From positions 186,001 to 250,000 of the forward strand of contig OY725505.1 of the NCBI GenBank assembly GCA_963281255.1: a stretch of 64,000 nt of DNA, given 5' to 3'. The notes under the pieces are model-generated. The model did not search any database. It was given only the letters and a program-made list of their open reading frames with translations, and was not told where the DNA came from. The DNA comes from Aphrocallistes beatrix. Lineage: Eukaryota; Porifera; Hexactinellida; Sceptrulophora; Aphrocallistidae. A program made the translations under genes and the position numbers. This document shows, in pieces, positions 11,908 through 24,193 of the stretch. The number at the start of each line of letters is the position of its first letter. Position 1 is the stretch's first letter.

Positions 11908-14900
11908 TTACTGCGAAAATAATTGGGCTTCAGTATCAACATGAGTGATTAGGGTTTCAAGATCTGCCACTAACTCCTGTTCAATGACGCTCGTCGCATC
12001 TGAGCAATTGGTAGATGACAATCTATGCTTATTATCTGCTGTAGGGGCATTTAACGTTGATTCTGAATAAACACTTGTCTGTGAATCGTCGATGTCAAAA
12101 GAAGCTTGTTTTCTGAAAACATCTATAATAAGCAAAATAAAAAATCACAAAACGCTGCGTAATCATGATGATTTAGCGGAAAGAAAAAGCCAAGGGATAG
12201 GTGCAAATCTACATAGACATATACATATACAGTTGACTCCGCTTAATAGGGTCACATCGGTCAGAGGACATTTTGCCCCGATTAAGCGGAGAACCCTATT
12301 AACCGAAAATATTCTGTATTAGCTTCTATGTGTGAGAACTATTCCGGTCCTGCCAAAAGTGGCCCGATTAAGCGGTTGACCCGATTAACCAGTGACCCTA
12401 TTAAGCGGAGTCGACTGTAATTACTAATTCTTTCTGTAAATTACCGAAAGTTCTAGGAGTAAAAGAACGAGATTGTAGGTAGATGAGCTCTGGCATACTA
12501 TACGTCTGGTTATCCTCTGGTTCAGAAGGGGGTGGGGTAGCAGTTACCATCCGACCAGAAGGGAGCATCATCCGTGTTAACTTGGGTTCTTCATCATAGT
12601 GGCCTTCAATGTAAGCTGGAGTTGAAAACCTTGCATTCCGTTGTATATCTTTTCCTCCAGCGACTTTGCTTCTGTTCATAGCCAAAATCTTCTTCTCCCA
12701 ATAGTCGACGATTTTATTCGGCTTTTTTGGTGCCTATTAAATCATACATGAAAGTTAGAGGTGTTGTGACCATACAAGAGATCGGGGATTCCCGATGGGC
12801 CCTCCAGGGGGGTGAGGTGGACAGAAAACACCTGGAGAAAATATTAACATTATCAGCGCCGGCGCCACGGTTTTAGAAGTGGTCCGGTTTTTACTTTACC
12901 AACCGGACCACTTTTGAAAAGTTGCCCGGTTTATCATGACCAACCTGGGGCCACTTTTGAAAAGTCCAACCGGACCAGTGGCGCCGGCCCTGCATTATTG
13001 TGATTGAGCCTCCTCTTACAAGATCTCGATGGACCGCCCAAAGCGACAACGCCACTGATGAAAGTACAGTAGAACTTCATTAATACGAACATCAGGGGAT
13101 AGTCGAAATTTGTTCGTATTATCCAGAATTCGTAATAACCGGAGTAGTTTACATGTACAGTGGAACCTGTATGTAACGGCCACCCAAGGGACTAGACAAA
13201 ATTGGCCGTTATACACAGGTGACCGTTATATACAGGTGATTGTCTTAATCCCCAAAAGGTATCAACGTAGTGCAATAATATAAGTTTTTAGAAATCCATT
13301 ACTTGAAGTAATTACATGAAACTTGTTTATCGTTCGTAACAGGTCCTGTAATAAACACATAAAAAGTGAAAAAGGTGATGGCCGTTATACACAGTTTTAG
13401 GGTCAGTAAGGGACTACAAACGGGTGGCCGCTGGCCGCGTTGAGCAGGTGACCGCTATACACAGGTTCAATATTATGGAATTTCGGACGGGACTGTTCAT
13501 TAGTGACCGATATAGACAGGTGACCGTTATATAGAGTGGCCGTTATAGCAGGTTCGACTGTATTTTGTTCCGTAGGAGATAAAATATCTGTTCGAATTAA
13601 TGAAGTTCCACTGTACGTTTTAAATTGATCATCAAGTCCATTATTCTTCATACCAGTGGTCTTTTTTTGAACTTTCTGTGTACCCCCAATATAAAATGGG
13701 TCTTTTGAAGAAGAAATCCACTAAATTTGTAAAAAATACAGCCAAATTTAGTCTTATTAATTATGGTTAGTCTGTCCTTAGCCTTATTTTGTACTGAAAA
13801 CCTTCAACTTACCCTTTTCGATGGCGGCGTTTCTTGGAAATTTTCAGTTTCAACATCAAGAATTTCTGCAAACTTAACTTCTTCACCTGATCGTACAGTC
13901 AGTTCTGACTGATCCAGCATCTCTCCACTCTCAGCAATAACCACAGCGTCTAACAACCGTCCATTCTCCTCCAAACACGGATGACCAATCTGATCTGCAA
14001 GGACTTCTGCATCAACAGTAGAATCAGACTGAGAACTGATGCTCACTGGGTAGTATATGGCTAGTTCTTGTTCTTTGGAGTCTTCTGATGGAGTTGAATC
14101 GGATTCGATGATCACTTCTGTCAGTACCTTCATTCGAGGACGGATTTTGATTGGTTGGACTTCACCACCTAAAATAAATTGTTGAATTTGGGGTTCATTT
14201 GGCAATAATTATTTAGGAATTTAAGAGCTAGTTGATGGACAAAATAAGACTATGTAGCTTATAAGCAAATCTTTACTTTTTAAAAATTTAAACACAAAAC
14301 GCGGCCTTGTTATTGAATATCATCCCATGAGTGCTTTCCCCCTAGTGTCCATAGAATCTAAAAATTTCAATATTGTTAATGAAAAGTCGACTAAGATTTT
14401 GAAAAATTGCTGAAATGTGTTTTTTTGATGCTATAAATCGCTGATTGCATGACCATATAAGGAGAAATTACGCATAGGCCATTACTTAGTCAAAAATGTG
14501 GGTTCTAAAGAGTGTGTTATAAATATATATATTTCACCTAAATCCACTGCAGGCGCAAAGGTTGAAGGATCCATAATATCAATTTCATTCTCAGTCACAA
14601 TATCCTTATGACCCTTCAATAACCGAGAAAAGTTAACACTCCCAGATAGCATATTATTATCACTTAAGGAATCTTCACTACTGGCGATGAGTGCGAAATC
14701 ATCTGTAATTATAGGAATATCCTTGGTTCGAATTGCTAACTCAGCTTGGGTTATGACTCTTCGGTTTGGACGAGTTGATGTGAGTTTGAATTCTGGCCAA
14801 CGGATATTTTTCAGAAACTTTGGGTTTATGTAATATTCAATTCTCTCGTGTAGATCTTGATGCGGGATGAGAATAACACCGAAAAGAAAGAAGATAGCTT

Positions 14901-17900
14901 GGAAAGTGTTAGAAACCGCGAAAATATACGCGATAATAGCATTATTAGTGCTGAGATATCCCAGACACAGTGACCAGTTGATACCAAAAATGACGACATA
15001 GATTGAAAGTACTCGGAGAAGCTTTTTAGAAGATTTCAAGCCAAAACTACTCACGGCATCTTTTAACAGCGCTAAAGCAAGTATAATTATGCATAGAATG
15101 TATAGGATCACCAAAGGAGCTGCCAACAACCAAATGAAATAATTGTCTCGTACGTTCTGTGTGTTTATCCAGCAATAGGGGAGTCTTTCTTCTAGAATAT
15201 TAGGAGAAAATGTCGAGTTTGAAATGTAATCTCTGTGGAAAACGGCGGAGAACGGAAAAACGAGCAGCAACGATAATGTTATTGAAGCTATAATGACAAC
15301 CAAAAAGGACTTTTTCCTAAAATGGTAGTGTGGATAGGAAATTAGTATGTAGCATACGAGAGTGTATGCAGTTAGCCAGATAAAACCGGAAGTGATGAAA
15401 AAATGCATGAAAATACTTGAAATTTTACACAAAATTTCAATGTCATATATGGCCTCCAGTGTGAAAATGAATAAAATATTGTAAAGCGTGAAAATAACCG
15501 CGATTATCAAGTTAATAAAGTGAGATATCTTCAACAGAAGTTTGAAGAACAAGATGTATATGATAATAGTGGCTGTATAGATGACGAGAGAAATCCCAGC
15601 ACCGATATAACCAATAAAATTAAAGGGTCTTAGTGAGTTTTCGATGATACGCAACCCACCCAATTGGGTATAAATCCCAGTTAATTTTAACTGCCCACAG
15701 GCTAAAGGGTATATTTCTTGATTGTTATTCGGAATTTCGTTGATCCATTGAGAAGTGAGGATAGACAATTTGGCACAAAATATGGGCGAAGGTAATTCTG
15801 TGAGTGTGAACGGTGCAGATGAGTGTGAATATGTATTGAAGTTGATGGAGAAACTAAACGAAGTATAGTTACATATAACTTTAGATATATTACTGTTAAA
15901 AACAAGGTAAAACAATACAGTCGACTCCGCTTAATAGGGTCACATCGGTCAGAGGACATTTTGCCCCGATTAAGCGGAGAACCCTATTAACCGAAAATAT
16001 TTTGTATTGGTCCTGCCAAAAGTGGCCCGATTAAGCGGTTGACCCGATTAAAAAGTGACCCTATTAAGCGGAGTCGACTGTAGATATATATTCTGTATAC
16101 ATACCTGTGATGTAAAAATTGATCGCTGATATTCCCGAATTGGATGGAAACAATATCAGCTAAAACCTCAGTTTTCTGAAAATAGTCTAAATCTAATCCA
16201 TTTTTTTGCTGCAAAGAATTGTCAGTTGTAATCCAGTTTCTTAAATCAGATTTGTATACAATAATAGATACCGAAATACCATTACAACCATTGCAGGTTT
16301 GTAAGGCAGATATTTCGTTTAGTAAGTTGATTGGAAAAATAATCTGATTATCAAGATTTGAAAACACAAAATCTTCTTCAAATCCATTTCTTTTCAACAA
16401 TTTCGTATAAGTGAATGAGAAAATATCATTGTCAAATGTGAAATTATAAGGTAAATTGATGGATTTCGAGAAAACGCCGAAATTCACCATAGTCTCTTCG
16501 ATAAAATGAGTCTGGTTGATTAAAGTTGTTAATACATCCTGACTTGCGTTTAAAAATAAGTCAACTAAAGTTCCATTCACAATAAAATCCATTTTTGACG
16601 CAGTTCGCTTCACAAGACAAGCATAAAGGTTTGAAAACGCTTTTAAATCAGTTAGTCCGAAGGGAAAAATCTGACCAATGACACCATTTGTAATGTTTGA
16701 AAGAATAGTTTCTATTTCGGAGATCGAAGGATCACCGGAACAGAGTTGTAACGGAGAGCCATATGATACTGTAAAAATAAATAAATTTAATATACAGCGA
16801 AACTTAATGGTCACATAAAAAAAATAAAAGTCTAAACATTCCGAAAAGCCAAAACTCCAAAAAGTCTTAAATGTCTAAAATGTTCAAAAAGTCTAAAAGG
16901 TTACAAGAAGTTTCAACTAAATCCAAAATCCTAACTAAATTGAACGCACAGCGTTGAGAATAAAATGTAAGATTCAAAAGGTGTAATTGGGATATATTAG
17001 CTTCATTTTCATAGGAATAAGAAAACATGCACCAGCCTTAACATATAAGTATAACAAGGTGCATACGTATCTCCATACCATATGGGATATGATCATAAAA
17101 TGATTAAGAAATTAAGATTATAAATTTACCACCACATTACCTGAAGCACATTGTGATGTATTTGTCTCCAACCACACTCCATTACTCCCACACTCTCTAA
17201 AAGCTACCCCCACACCTCCCACACAGGTCTCAGACTGTATCACACCATTGCCTACCCCACACCCCCATCCAATCCCATACTCATCTCTACCACTCTGACA
17301 GATCGGTCCATCACAAGCATCCCCCATTCCATTCATATCACAATCCAGTTGATCTGTATTATGGTCAGAAGGACAATTGTCTTGTGTGCAGAATGGATTC
17401 GTTGGGTTGGATAAACAATTCAGAAAGTGATCCGGGTAACTGTCAAAATCTGAGTCAGCTCCACATTCTTTACCACTGCCAGTGTAACCATGGATACAGG
17501 TGCAGGTGTTTTGTATGCAGTCGCAAGACCTAAAATAATAAGCTTTCAAATATTGAGAATTCAGTTTCGACAGAACATCATTCCTTACCTATTTCTACAA
17601 ATTTCATAGACATCATCTTGAAGAGGGAAAACTGAGTTGAGTTGGAAGTCACAATAACACGTATTAGAAGGAACAAATGCATTGAAATCCAACAGTGTAT
17701 AAGTCAGTGTCCCTTCATTTTGTAGGAAATACGTTCCTATTCGTGAGATCATTTCCGCCATAAAAGTATTCGCAGGCAATCGGATGGATAAGTAAGCGAA
17801 ATCTGTTTGTAAAAATTGATTGTATACAATGTTACTATAGATATCCTCAAAAGTGACACCTGTCAAATTGGATATATCAATTCGTATATCATAAATAGAA

Positions 17901-20038
17901 TATGATGTGAAATTCAAGTTGGGAAGGAGTATGAGGTGAATAATAGAAGAATTTTCCACCAAAGAACATTCAGAATTAATACTAAATCCTTGGTTGAGGT
18001 CACATTTCAAAGATATTTGTCCTTCAACGGAGAAAGATTGGCCCAAATTGCCGCAGTTTTGTGTCCAACTTTCACCGTTGCTAAGACCAGGCCATACTAG
18101 CCCATAATAGTAACTCATCTCACAAAATGAAATACTGTCAACGGTAAAACTGCCATACAAATTTAGTGGTGGGAAATCGTAAAAGTAGTCTCCTACATGG
18201 TTTGGTGTAAATGAATGGATTTCTATCGCGAAAATAGCGATTACCAGGATTTCTGACATCAAGATCACTGTCCTTTCCTTGTTATTGATTTGGGCGTAAT
18301 TGCCATTGGTTTGAATTGGGAAATAAGTACGACCAATTGCCTTACGAAAAGAAAACTGACTACGGTCAAATGATGTAGTTTGATCGGTGTGAAATATTGT
18401 AAATTCCGTTGAGAAATTACTTCCAATCTAAAGATATAGGCTTTGGTTCAATTGTTTAATGCTTATAAGAAGTCATGGAATGTATAATTCATCAAAATCA
18501 TTTCCTTTTTCAAAAATATCAAAATAGAAAATATGGAAAATCGATCTCGAAAAGTACAGGTGTCTAAACCTGCGTTATGAAATTAGTTCAGTTAAAACAC
18601 AGGTGTTGTTGGGAAGTGTAGAAGAGAAAGATATAAATACATGATATGCTTTGATTAGTATAGCAGAATTATTAATTAAAATGTATACATCTTCTCTCTA
18701 ATAGGCCACTTCTCTAATTGTCCATTTGAGAATTCTTGCCCAATGGTGGACTATTAGAGAGAATAATTACCGGCTATTATTTTTCAAAATGAAATATGAC
18801 CCCCGTAAGGTTTCTTATAAACATATGTGAGATAGTCAACATTTTAATTTGACCTCATACATTTTTGTTTAATTTTTCACAATGAAAATGCTTTATAATT
18901 AGGGATGTGATGAAAAAGGGTTGATAATTGTATCATAAATCTGAACAATTTGGAAGCGGCAATAGACTCTATTGATGGGCCATTTATTTCTAGATACTAA
19001 AAAAGATGGCCCATCAATAGAGACTATTGTCGGTTTCAAGTTATTCAGATAATATTATCAAAAGGAGCAATAATTTTATCACATTTCCTAATTACAGTCG
19101 ACTCCGCTTAATTGGGTCACATCGGTCAGAGGATATTTTGACCCGATTAAGCGGAGAACCCTATTAACCGAAAATATTTTGTATTAGCTTCTATGTGTGA
19201 GAGCTATTCCGGTCCTGCCAAAAGTGGCCCAATTAAGCGGTTGACCCGATTAAACAGTGGCCCTATTAAGCGGAGTCGACTGTATATAGCATTTATTGTG
19301 ACAATGAAAAAAGTATGCGAGGGAATAACTAAAAAATTTTTTTAAAAGGATATATGAACAAGAGAAACATTATGAATATCAATAAAACAATATGTTTGTC
19401 AACTCGTTCTAATAAATACGTTATTAATTCGGATTGAGTGTGGTTCACAGAAAACTAGTCAAATTGAAAAATATATAATTAGATTTGAACTCACGAACAT
19501 CGACAGTCAAATTTGTATTCTGCGACAGTAAAACGGGCAAGTTTCGAGTGAGATATCTTGTCATGCTCTCCTGATGCGTGATAGAGCCATTGCTGAGTGC
19601 TGTAAAGGCACAAGATAGTGTAAAAATATTCGATTCAGGTGGATGGTGAAATGTTTGAGTGATGTAGTACTGTCCATCAGCGAATTGAGAAAAGTTCGGT
19701 CCACTCTGTGTGAAATTCTAAAGAAATTACAGCTGTAATACCTAATCTTGGCTGTAAGCTATAAGATTTCCTCAAAAACTCACTTGACATTCGCCGTAAT
19801 AGATACACAAGCTCATCACTAGCAATGAAGTTATCCCTTGTTGAGGAATGAAATTGTTTGCCGTCTCACTTGGATGGCATCTGTAATTACAGTTCACATC
19901 TGTGCCATCGATGGGTATTGTGTCTGAAATTGATTGAGTTTTGAGTTGTATGATTCCACCATTAGAACATAAACTCTGTGTCCTTACCTCTAAGGTCGAG
20001 GTAACAACCAATAGAAATAGAATGACGAAGTAGGGCAT
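11908..20038 (-). CDS. adhesion-type GPCR with TSP3-like, HormR, GAIN/GPS and 7TM regions
   Basis: Exons: 19784-20038, 19495-19717, 17589-18222 (or to 18252), 17141-17529, 16105-16768, 14538-15892, 13813-14168, 12445-12733, 11908-12122. The sum is 4380 or 4410 nt, about 1460-1470 aa, in frame throughout. A signal peptide (MPYFVILFLLVVTSTLEV) starts the ectodomain. After N-glycosylated unnamed sequence come a Cys knot (CDCIQNTCTCIHGYTGSGK), a thrombospondin-3-like Ca site (DNCPSDHNTD, DMNGMGDACDG), a hormone-receptor module (GWGCGVGNGVIQSETC, FRECGSNGVW), a GAIN-like stretch, a GPS remnant and seven membrane helices of adhesion type. The cytoplasmic tail of about 350 aa is Ser/acidic. The GPS reads LACGQLKLTG, with Lys where the catalytic His should be. 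Ligand unknown. Joining the two most upstream exons to the rest is by phase and lack of another downstream partner. Confidence 0.8.
12228..12419 (+). mobile_element. MITE family A, copy 4, inside a GPCR intron
   Basis: 192-bp copy occupying 60% of the 322-bp intron 12123-12444. Its right end is about 25 bp from the splice donor of exon 12445-12733. Confidence 0.93.
12855..12992. mobile_element. MITE with GCGCCGGCGCCA / TGGCGCCGGCC ends
   Basis: GC-rich inverted termini like 9587-9739, but a different interior with repeated AACCGGACCACTTTTGAAAA units. Lies in the GPCR intron 12734-13812. Confidence 0.65.
13067..13613. mobile_element. pogo/Tigger-like MITE (CAGTAGAACTTCATTAATAC) interrupted by another MITE
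   Basis: Ends CAGTAGAACTTCATTAATAC and AATTAATGAAGTTCCACTG, flanked by TA. Interrupted at 13158-13560. Without the insert it is about 144 bp. Lies in a GPCR intron. Confidence 0.82.
13158..13560. mobile_element. nested MITE (CAGTGGAACCTGTATGTAAC)
   Basis: 403 bp with left end CAGTGGAACCTGTATGTAAC and right end TTATAGCAGGTTCGACTG, flanked by TA on both sides. The interior repeats GGTGACCGTTATATACAGGT-like units several times. Inserted into the element at 13067-13613. Confidence 0.82.
15916..16082 (+). mobile_element. MITE family A, copy 5, filling a GPCR intron
   Basis: 167-bp copy with an internal deletion (the AGCTTCTATGTGTGAGAACT segment is missing). It makes up almost 80% of the 212-bp intron 15893-16104 that splits the GAIN region. 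Confidence 0.93.
18260..19494. other. long GPCR intron with repeats
   Basis: No exon found. Holds two short hairpin repeats (18699-18785, with ATAGGCCACTTCTCTAAT/TTAGAGAGAAT; 18964-19030, AATAGACTCTATTGATGGGC against its complement) and a family A MITE. It could hide an alternative first exon, since the downstream exon starts with a signal-peptide-like ORF at 18259. Confidence 0.5.
19093..19284 (+). mobile_element. MITE family A, copy 6
   Basis: 192-bp copy with intact TACAGTCGACTCCGCTTAAT-type ends in the long GPCR intron. Confidence 0.93.
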
Positions 20039-20694
20039 TTTGATCTAATTTTTAAAAATGAACCATAAAATGAAATAATACGATGTTAGTTACGTTTAGT
20101 GAATATATCATTTTTTAATGATTACAAAGAAGTTCTTAGCTTTTTTACGAATAACATGCATTGTCTATCTCTATAATAATATACATATTTGAATCAAAAT
20201 ATTGAACAATTCCAAATCGAGACTTTTGCAAACGAATGAGGGACATGAGTCAAAACATTTTATTTGCTGACCTTTTCGTTTGTTTCTTATATAATATTAA
20301 GAGTCATAAACATTTCAAACATTTAATTTTGTCAAATCTACTAATTTCAGCGGCCATGTTCGTAACGTATTTTATAGACAGATAATGTCCAATAATCCAT
20401 TATCTCAGCAAAAGTGAATGTAGGGTGAAATGTCATGGTATATTTAATGAACTAATGATAAAGTGATAAAAGTATATTATTAGGAAGGCAAAGTGTAATC
20501 AATAATCTCAGCTGGCCGGATATCAATATTCCGTTTAGAAATGCCATCAAAAATACTCGGATACATTTTGATTTGTATAATAAGTAATTAATTACAAGGA
20601 TATAACGGCATTGTGTGATCACATACAATAGCAAATATATATTATATTGACAATTAGGTGTCATTTCAATATTTAACATTAATGTTCCAAAGCT
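20039..20694. promoter_or_regulatory. divergent intergenic region, GPCR (-) / ANKRD39 (+)
   Basis: 656 bp between two start codons pointing away from each other. AT-rich, no repeat or motif recognised. Confidence 0.35.
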
Positions 20695-21912
20695 ATGGCA
20701 GAATGCCATCATGAAACAGAAGAATGTTGCCAACATAAGCCAACAGTAGGTAGTGTAGTTCAGACGATAGAAGAGATCGACTTTGAGAGAGGAATATGGC
20801 AAGCAGCCGTGAGCGGAAATTTAAAAAGAGTCAAGAAAATGATAAATGAAGGTACCAATCCAAACGTTACTGATAATTATGGTTACACAGCATTGGTGAG
20901 TTTTTGAAAAATGAACATTTAGGAATTTTAATTAAATCCGATATAATAGCGTTTTTGTTGAATGATTTCTTATTAGCATTACGCGGCAAGACATAAGAAA
21001 TTTGAAATATGCAAATTCCTCCTTCAAAAGCTTGCAAATCCAAACATACAGAGTAAAGTCGGTGGAGTTACTCCTCTACACAGATCAGCGTATATGGGGA
21101 ATGTAGAAATAACACAACTGTTGCTGGACTACAAAGCTGATCAGCTGGTAGCTGATGTGGACGGTCAATTACCAGCGCATAAGGTTAGGGATATACTGAA
21201 TTCTTGGAAATAATTTACGGAATGGAACGGAACCATTCCGGGAAATCTGAGTACCTAACTTACGGAACGGTTCAGGAATTTTAAATGCCTAATTTACAGA
21301 GTATTCCGTAAATTGGGCATTTATAATAATTCAACGCTGCGTCTCGCTTTTACCATAGCTCAAGTTGGCATGTATGTAAATAGTACACTGTGAACCTCCG
21401 AAATCTGACACAAACGCTTAATCCCAATGGTTTACCTATAGTACTATGATTTTTACATCATTAAAAAATGGCTGTGCCATAAATTTGGCAACTAAAATGT
21501 GTTCTTTTGGCAAAAAAACTGAAATATCATTATTTTGGCAAATAAATTCCATTATTTTTGCACACAAGATAGGAGTCACAATACAAATTATTTGCGAAAA
21601 TAATGTTAGCCAAAAGTCACAATTTAATTGCCAGAATAATATACATTCTAAAAGATTATCACAATAATACTACAAGTGTTGGTATGAGTTTAGAATGACA
21701 GGTTACTACATAATAAAATATATGTAATATACACTACGTATATGAAACAAAATATCTTTAAACAAGACTCAAATCAGGGAAGTATATTACTCTTTTAGGG
21801 ATGCCAAGGGAATCAGAATGAAGTCGTCAATCTTCTACTCAAAAGCTGTCCCGAAGCTTTCACCAAAGTTGATCATAAAGGGAAACTACCAAGGGAATAT
21901 TTTCCTAATTAG
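20695..21912 (+). CDS. ANKRD39: ankyrin repeat domain protein 39
   Basis: Three exons: 20695-20895, 20977-21183 and 21799-21912 (522 nt, 173 aa; human about 183). A Cys/His-rich N-terminus (MAECHHETEECCQHKP) precedes the highly conserved QTIEEIDFERGIWQAAVSGN. Four ankyrin repeats follow: GYTALHYAARHKKFEICKFL, GGVTPLHRSAYMGNVEITQL, a degenerate DGQLPAHKGCQGNQNEVVNL and a short C-terminal one ending KLPREYFPN. ANKRD39 is a small conserved animal protein with no firm biochemical role. The ankyrin repeats imply protein binding. Intron 2 (616 bp) holds an AT-rich repeat with ACGGAATGGAACGGAACCAT units near 21218-21330. The stop lies only 91 bp from the convergent RING1 stop. Confidence 0.93.
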
Positions 21913-22003
21913 TGTGAAAAGATTTTGTCTGATAGAGTATTGATATTGAATATAAAAATATCATTTGCCTTCAATGCACAAAATTTATTTATCAAATGTA
22001 TAA

Positions 22004-23861
22004 CTATTCTTTAGCGTAATACAACTCTAATGGCTTTTTTGAATGCCAATGTTTCGTATATATTTCACTAAGATTCTGACTGCCTTCCAATATGAGGAAT
22101 TCCTTACCAGTCTTCCCGGGTTTAATGAAAATATTGAATTTTCTCGCTGTTTCAGGTTTCGCTTTTGTGATATCCTTTTTGTTGCCAGGCGGTTTGGTAC
22201 TTTCCAAAGCCATTCTGTCTGAAAGGTACTTCGAAAGATGGTCTATTGTTGCATAGGCCTTAGTTTTGATATATCTTTCTTTGCTCAAACTTGCTGAAAG
22301 CTCTGGGTGCGTCGAAATTACTCTAGGCTTGAAGATCAACTCAATCTCACTTTGAGGATCTAAAGGAGTCATTGTAAGAGCTGTGGTGGTTGTTGTTGTT
22401 GACGAAGAACAAGATGATGATGCATGTTTGTCTGTTGTTTTGTCTTTAAGCATTGAGTCATCATTATTTGTCGTGTCTACATTTTCTTTTTTCAGTGATT
22501 GTGTGTCTGTATGTCCATATTTGTCCTCACTCTCGCTACTGCTGGAATCTCCATTACTGCTACTCCCTAGCATTTCTAGTTTGGCTTTCTTCTTTCGCGA
22601 AGCTGGGCCTTGTTTTCTCTGTGTTTTCTTCTGTCTAGAAGCGGGATTGTGTTAATTTTAGTAAATACGTGTTTGTCTGTGATAATTATATAAGTGGACG
22701 CCGCTTAATCGGGACACATCGTGTCGAGGCCTTTATCTAGGCGCGCGTGAAAATATTCTCGGATTTTATACAAAAGACGCATATAGAAAGCGTCGTAATT
22801 TATTTCCAGTAAAATACTTGTAGCAAAAAATAATTCGTGAAATGGCTTTAGAAAGCTTGTACTATTTATGGCTTAATAAAACTGAAAATGCCATGAAAGC
22901 TAATGAATTTATTTAAAAAACTGCATGAGTTATGTGTATATCAGAATTGATTGTTAATTAACTCTGCACCAAGCAAGATTCTAACAATACCAAATAAATT
23001 TGACAATGCCTTAAAGGAGAGTATAATTTAGCTAATTTCTTATGAACTCGGTTGTGTAATAGAATAATCTAGAGATAATTCTTTTGGTATATCAGATTTC
23101 TCGATAACACACTATCGTGTAAGTAGATCATAACATGACCCTTGTAATCTAAACTAGGCCATTTCTACTTGTTACACAATAATAGTCTCCGGTTAATGCA
23201 CGTGTGTATGATAAAGTTTTATAGACTTTTGGGTTAAAAGTTTAATCGCGTCACTATAGAATTTGATGTGTAAGCATTGTGTGTTTTGGAGAAAAAATAT
23301 TTTCTATATAAATATGAAATTTCGAGGTAAGATTGTGTGCAATTCGCATTAGTACATGACCATTGAGTCCACATGGAATTTTTAAATATTTATAATATGC
23401 CAAGTACGAGTATCTTCAACAGATTTGGAGAAAAAATGTATGGTAATTTATTTTAATTTATTAAAGCCAAAATACCGAATGTTTTGTAATCTTTTCAGCA
23501 TCATTTCTTCTTGGTGTGCATCGTATTCCTCACGTTTAGGGAAAATCTTGGCGATCAACTCATCAATATTCGGGTCAGATCGTAGTGACCTTTTCGAAAC
23601 TAATTTCTTCCGACAAGTAGGACATTCCTTATTCCCACTCCGCAATGCAGTTATGATGCATTCCTGACAAAACCGATGCAAACATTCCTTTGTACACATG
23701 GTGTTCTTGAGGATATCAAGACAAATCGGACACATGAGTTCATTATGCAAACTACGCGGTGAAATTGCTATTTTTGTCTTGTCTGTGATAACTTGATGTG
23801 GCTGGCGATTTTGTTCGTACAAACTTAACTGCCATACACTTGGATGCGATGATGTAGCCAT
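22004..23861 (-). CDS. RNF2: Polycomb RING1/RNF2 E3 ubiquitin ligase
   Basis: Two exons, 23476-23861 and 22004-22634 (1017 nt, 338 aa; human RING1B is 336). The N-terminus [20 protein letters not shown] and [20 protein letters not shown] match RING1/RNF2. The C3HC4 RING has ligands C44, C47, C60, H62, C65, C68, C80 and C83, followed by [20 protein letters not shown]. Exon 2 opens with a basic nuclear-localisation stretch ([17 protein letters not shown]), then a Ser/Thr-rich low-complexity linker, then the RAWUL ubiquitin-like domain ([10 protein letters not shown] to [14 protein letters not shown]) that binds CBX or RYBP. As the catalytic subunit of PRC1 it monoubiquitinates H2A. Whether it pre-dates the RING1/RNF2 split cannot be told; the symbol is for the family. 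The 841-bp intron has a worn family A fragment near 22692. Confidence 0.95.
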
Positions 23862-24193
23862 AGAGAGTGGGAAATGGAATATTATTAATTATAAGCTAAT
23901 TGTGAGTATTTAATAGAAGTGTGTATGGATTCCGAGCTGATATGTTTTCAGCTTGAATTGGGAATTACTAAGGATTTAACCATTTTGATTCATTGAAATA
24001 TAAATGACAGTCGAACACAGCGAACAAAAGTCGAGACATTTAAATTTCAGTTTTTTTTTTTTTAGTTTTCCGACTATATTTTGTATCGTGAAATACCTGG
24101 CTACCTTATTGGAGTTGTTTTGTTAAAATTCATAAATCCATCTTCACCTCATTTAACATTATCGTATTGCCAACTGTAAAAGATGATTACTCA
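23862..24193. other. 5' flank of the RING1-like gene
   Basis: Promoter side of the Polycomb gene. Poly-T tract near 24052. No ORF. Confidence 0.4.

Noticed and set aside
20452-20802. 116-aa minus-strand ORF with hydrophobic stretches
   Set aside because: Antisense to the 5' end and first exon of ANKRD39, no family resemblance; a chance ORF in AT-rich DNA.
22383-22655. 90-aa plus-strand ORF rich in Val/Leu/Ser
   Set aside because: Antisense shadow of the Ser/Thr-rich linker of the RING1-like protein.
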